This document shows positions 61,163 to 64,000 of a DNA stretch of 64,000 bases, piece by piece. Under the pieces are notes generated by a model. The model was not told the origin of the DNA. It saw nothing but the letters and a program-made list of their open reading frames with translations, and did no database searches. Position 1 is the first letter of the stretch. Each line of letters opens with the position of its first letter. A program made the position numbers and the translations under genes. The stretch covers positions 1 to 64,000 of the forward strand of contig JBCDHW010000011.1 in the NCBI GenBank assembly GCA_038749595.1, in the 5' to 3' direction. This DNA comes from Parvularcula sp038749595. Lineage in GTDB: Bacteria; Pseudomonadota; Alphaproteobacteria; Caulobacterales; Parvularculaceae.

Positions 61163-62053
61163 CACGACTTCACTGTCGCGCCGCATCGAACGATCGAGCA
61201 CCCGGTACGCCGCATCAAGCACCCGATCGATTTCATCCAGGGCCTTCTCATCGGTCGGCAGGATGATCGTGTTTTCAGGGACTGATTCGAAAGGCTGGGC
61301 ATTTTCAGCGAGATAGATCAGCCAGCGCTGTCGCGAGGCCCGCTGACGGACAATGCCTAGGTCCTCAAGCTGCCGTAGAAGCCGCGCAGCCGCTTGGCGG
61401 GTGAGACCGAGCGCATCGACAAGATACCGCGGGGTCAGTGCGTGAATCGTCCCCAAAAGCACGACGGTCTCACGAAGCCGGCTGTCCGACCGTGAAGCGG
61501 GGAGCGCCTGGAGCCACCGCGCGTAGTCGCGCTCGAGCTGCTCGAGTCGCGCCAGGCCTTCGATGCAGCGCTCTGTCACCAAGCGGAAGAACGCCTCGCT
61601 CCATCGTGGTCCGGAGTCCTCCGGCGGTAGAGCAAGTGCAACGGAGGGAAGCGCCCAACCGGTCACCAGACCCATCCGAAGGGGCGCCTCGAGCGCTAAG
61701 TCGCCAGCGGGCATATCGCCCTCAGACATTGCCCGGAGTGCATTCGTGATATCAGGGATCGAAGCCGCCGGTGTCGTGGTCACGCGCGTACGCCACAGGC
61801 GAAGAGCTTGCCCCCAAAAACGCCGCGCAGCCGCTGTATTAATCGACGGATTGCTGTCGGTGAGCCCGGCGCTTAACGCCAGCAAGCTTTCGGCCCGCAT
61901 CGGCTCAACCCCGCGTGAATACAGGGTTGCAACCACTTGCGCTGTCTCGTGATTGAGCCACAAAGCCCGGATCGGCGACCGTTCGACGGCGGCGGCAAGG
62001 CGCCCCAAAGCGAAGCCAGCACTGATGGAAGGTGCGGTTTCCGAAGAAGTCAT
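61130..62053 (-). CDS. Winged-helix protein beside parB
   Basis: A 307-residue protein. The C-terminal part (about residues 205-260) is a winged helix (TPRYLVDALGLTRQAAARLLRQLEDLGIVRQRA), resembling HTH proteins carried on some alphaproteobacterial plasmids next to replication genes. The N-terminal two thirds are helical (ETAQVVATLYSRGVEPMRAESLLAL) and not recognised. It runs toward parB and overlaps its end by 33 bp on the other strand. It may regulate the replicon; no experimental function is known to me. Confidence 0.65.
   Translation of the reverse strand: MTSSETAPSISAGFALGRLAAAVERSPIRALWLNHETAQVVATLYSRGVEPMRAESLLALSAGLTDSNPSINTAAARRFWGQALRLWRTRVTTTPAASIPDITNALRAMSEGDMPAGDLALEAPLRMGLVTGWALPSVALALPPEDSGPRWSEAFFRLVTERCIEGLARLEQLERDYARWLQALPASRSDSRLRETVVLLGTIHALTPRYLVDALGLTRQAAARLLRQLEDLGIVRQRASRQRWLIYLAENAQPFESVPENTIILPTDEKALDEIDRVLDAAYRVLDRSMRRDSEVVLVEEIAQSGE
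61266..61281 (-). repeat. Isolated iteron copy
   Basis: A 16-bp sequence reading TCCCTGAAAACACGAT on the minus strand, the same form as the iterons of the repA-parA gap. It lies in the 3' part of the winged-helix gene. Confidence 0.6.
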
Positions 62054-62122
62054 GGAACCGTTAGTAAAGTGACCTGTTCCAGTCGTCGAGTGCTCAGTCG
62101 CGGTGCCGTTGGCAATCGCTGA

Positions 62123-62138
62123 TTCGTGGTTTCAGGGA
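62123..62138 (-). repeat. Isolated iteron copy before serC
   Basis: A 16-bp sequence reading TCCCTGAAACCACGAA on the minus strand, identical to the iteron consensus. It lies in the gap between the winged-helix gene and serC, more than 3 kb from the main cluster. Confidence 0.65.
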
Positions 62139-62202
62139 TAACCCTTGCGTGACGCCTCCAGTTCACTCTTGCGCTGCAGCATAAACGGCGCACAACACCG
62201 AC

Positions 62203-63351
62203 ATGACCAAACCCGATCTCCGACCAGCGCAGCCATCGTTTTCGTCCGGTCCGTGTCCTAAGCGTCCGGGTTGGAGCGCGTCTTGTTTGAGCAGCCCGAC
62301 GTTAGGGCGTTCGCACCGCTCGTCGATTGGGAAGGCGCGGCTCGCCGAAGCGATTGATCGGACGCGCGCCGTCCTTGAGGTGCCGGAAGACTATCGGATT
62401 GGCATCGTGCCGGCGTCCGATACAGGCGCCGTTGAGTTGGCGATGTGGAACCTTTTGGGCCCGCGTCCCGTGACCGTCGCCGCGTGGGAGAGTTTCGGCC
62501 TCGACTGGCTTAAGGATGTGACGGGCCAGCTCAAGCTTGAGACAACGACGCTTACGGCTGACTACGGCGCACTTCCTGATCTCAGCGGGGTGAGCAGCGA
62601 GCACGATGTCGTTTTCAATTGGAACGGGACGACGTCCGGCGTGCGGGTGCCTGATGCTGATTGGATTTCTAAAGCGCGTCGTGGTCTGACGATATGCGAC
62701 GCCACCTCGGCCGCATTTGCGCAGCCTCTCGATTGGGAAAAGCTCGATGTCATAACGTTCAGTTGGCAGAAGGTTTTGGGCGGCGAGGCGCAGCACGGCG
62801 TTCTGGTCATGTCGCCGCGCGCCGTCCAACGGGTCGTCGACTATACGCCCCCTTGGCCGATGCCAAAGATCTTCCGCCTCAAGAAAGGCGATGGGATCAA
62901 TGAAGGCATCTTCCGTGGTGAGACGATCAACACTCCGTCGATGCTTTGCGTCGAAGACTATCTCGACGCTCTCAATTGGGCGGAGCGCGTGGGCGGGCTT
63001 GATGGTTTGATCGGCCGCGCCAACGCAAACCTCCAAGCACTTGAGGCCTGGGCCGAAGGGCGGGATTGGATCGACTTTCTCGCTGCGCCGAATGTCCGTT
63101 CTAATACGTCCGTATGCCTCAAATTCACCGATAAGCGGCTGACCGAACGCCCTCAAGATGAGCAACAAGCGTTTATCAAGAAGATGACCGGATTGCTCGC
63201 CGATGAAGAGGTTGCGTATGATATCGCGGGGTATCGCGCTGCGCCACCGGGCCTGCGCATCTGGTGCGGTGCGACTGTTGAGACATCTGATATTGAAGCT
63301 CTAACCCCTTGGCTTGACTGGGCTTTCGACAAGACGATTGCTGCTCTTTAA
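62203..63351 (+). CDS. serC: Phosphoserine aminotransferase
   Basis: A 382-residue PLP-dependent phosphoserine transaminase of the alphaproteobacterial type, second step of serine synthesis. The PLP lysine is in TFSWQKVLGGEAQHG. N-terminal FSSGPCPKRPGW and GIVPASDTGAVELAMWN are typical, as is the late GYRAAPPGLRIWCG. serA follows after 24 bp, an operon. I see no clear riboswitch in the 150-bp leader, although serC leaders in this class can carry an RNA motif. Confidence 0.94.
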   Translation: MTKPDLRPAQPSFSSGPCPKRPGWSASCLSSPTLGRSHRSSIGKARLAEAIDRTRAVLEVPEDYRIGIVPASDTGAVELAMWNLLGPRPVTVAAWESFGLDWLKDVTGQLKLETTTLTADYGALPDLSGVSSEHDVVFNWNGTTSGVRVPDADWISKARRGLTICDATSAAFAQPLDWEKLDVITFSWQKVLGGEAQHGVLVMSPRAVQRVVDYTPPWPMPKIFRLKKGDGINEGIFRGETINTPSMLCVEDYLDALNWAERVGGLDGLIGRANANLQALEAWAEGRDWIDFLAAPNVRSNTSVCLKFTDKRLTERPQDEQQAFIKKMTGLLADEEVAYDIAGYRAAPPGLRIWCGATVETSDIEALTPWLDWAFDKTIAAL

Positions 63352-63375
63352 CCACAAAACGAGGATCTCCTTACG

Positions 63376-64000
63376 ATGCCTAAGGTCGTCATTTCTGATA
63401 AATTAGGCGACGACGCCGTCCGCATTCTCGAGGCGAGGAAGGTCGACGTCCTGTTTGACCCAAGCCTTGGGAAAGATCCGTCTGCGTTGCAAAAAGCGCT
63501 TGCGGATGCTGACGGTCTCGCGATCCGCTCCGCAACAAAAATGAACGCGGAGATGATCGCGTCGGCGCCCCAACTCAAGGTCATCGGGCGCGCGGGGATC
63601 GGGGTCGACAACATCGACATCGATGCCGCGACCGCAGCCGGGATCGCGGTGATGAACACGCCGTTCGGCAATGCCGTCACCACCGCCGAGCACGCGATCG
63701 CGATGATGTTCGCCGTATCCCGGAATATTCCGCAAGCGGACTCATCGACCAAACTGGGTAAGTGGGAAAAGTCCAAGTTCATGGGACGCGAGCTTTTCGG
63801 CAAGACTTTGGGGCTTGTCGGGGCAGGGAATATCGGCGGGATTGTCGCCTCCCGCGCACAGGGCCTGAAGATGAAGGTAATCGCGTTCGATCCCTTCCTA
63901 AGTGAGGAGAAGGCGCGCGCGATCGGTGTCGAACTCGTTGAGATTGACGAGCTTTTGTCGCGCGCAGACTTCGTTTCCTTACATACGCCGCTTACGGATA
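63376..64000 (+). CDS. serA: Phosphoglycerate dehydrogenase, partial
   Basis: The first 208 residues of D-3-phosphoglycerate dehydrogenase, cut by the right window edge. It oxidises 3-phosphoglycerate to phosphohydroxypyruvate, the first step of serine synthesis. The substrate-side domain (MPKVVISDKLGDDAVRIL, GRAGIGVDNID) and the NAD-binding LGLVGAGNIGG near residue 155 are seen. It is the second gene of the serC-serA operon; any ACT domain would lie beyond the edge. Confidence 0.95.
   Translation, partial: MPKVVISDKLGDDAVRILEARKVDVLFDPSLGKDPSALQKALADADGLAIRSATKMNAEMIASAPQLKVIGRAGIGVDNIDIDAATAAGIAVMNTPFGNAVTTAEHAIAMMFAVSRNIPQADSSTKLGKWEKSKFMGRELFGKTLGLVGAGNIGGIVASRAQGLKMKVIAFDPFLSEEKARAIGVELVEIDELLSRADFVSLHTPLTD

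Noticed and set aside
62054..62202. serC leader riboswitch
   Set aside because: Alphaproteobacterial serC leaders can hold an RNA motif, but I could not confirm conserved stems; only an iteron copy is clear there.

Overview
The window is a GC-rich, densely packed stretch of an alphaproteobacterial genome. Three things point there: the order cpoB-tilS-ftsH-folP-glmM (the tail of the tol-pal/ftsH neighbourhood), a plasmid-type RepA (RPA family) with ParA/ParB as in Rhodobacterales and related orders, and a TTAA-N7-TTAA box of the CtrA type. A Parvularculales/Hyphomonadales-like marine bacterium would fit, but the family is not fixed by anything I can see. rpsD, carB, ftsH, serS, glmM and DAHP synthase suggest the main chromosome, or at least a replicon carrying essential genes.

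Layout. 1-7 kb: ELM1-like protein, two lipoproteins (one an alpha/beta hydrolase), trxB, surE, serS, folK. 7-19.3 kb: NYN RNase-like protein and uracil-DNA glycosylase, then on the minus strand cpoB-tilS-ftsH, a membrane protein, folP-glmM-thiD and a hypothetical protein, followed by a ClC chloride transporter. 19.4-26.5 kb: a GMC-oxidoreductase/SDR fusion, an MBL hydrolase, then a small surface-polysaccharide set (sulfotransferase, O-antigen-ligase-like protein, flippase). 26.6-38 kb: carB, greA, a YHS-domain protein, nadE with a Gfo/Idh/MocA dehydrogenase, phenylalanine hydroxylase, a GAF sensor with a degenerate kinase domain, and class II DAHP synthase. 38-45.6 kb: a PEP-CTERM-like beta-propeller protein, an arsR-arsI unit with an alcohol dehydrogenase, a DUF922 protein, a DEAD-box helicase and a DUF4336 protein. 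45.6-53.5 kb: redoxin, miaA, grxD, a VOC protein, rpsD, an amidase, a photolyase-like protein with apparently permuted domain order, a renalase-like flavoprotein and a membrane protein.

53.6-62.1 kb is the most unusual part: a complete plasmid-type replication and partition backbone inside housekeeping DNA. RepA is translationally coupled to an SbcD/YhaO-like nuclease and a YhaN-like SMC ATPase on one side. On the other side are an iteron origin with an AT-rich segment, a ParA with an N-terminal DNA-binding domain, palindromes, ParB and a winged-helix protein. Directly after it come serC and serA (cut by the window end). This looks like an integrated plasmid or chromid origin.

I found no tRNA, rRNA, CRISPR array, insertion sequence or transposase.
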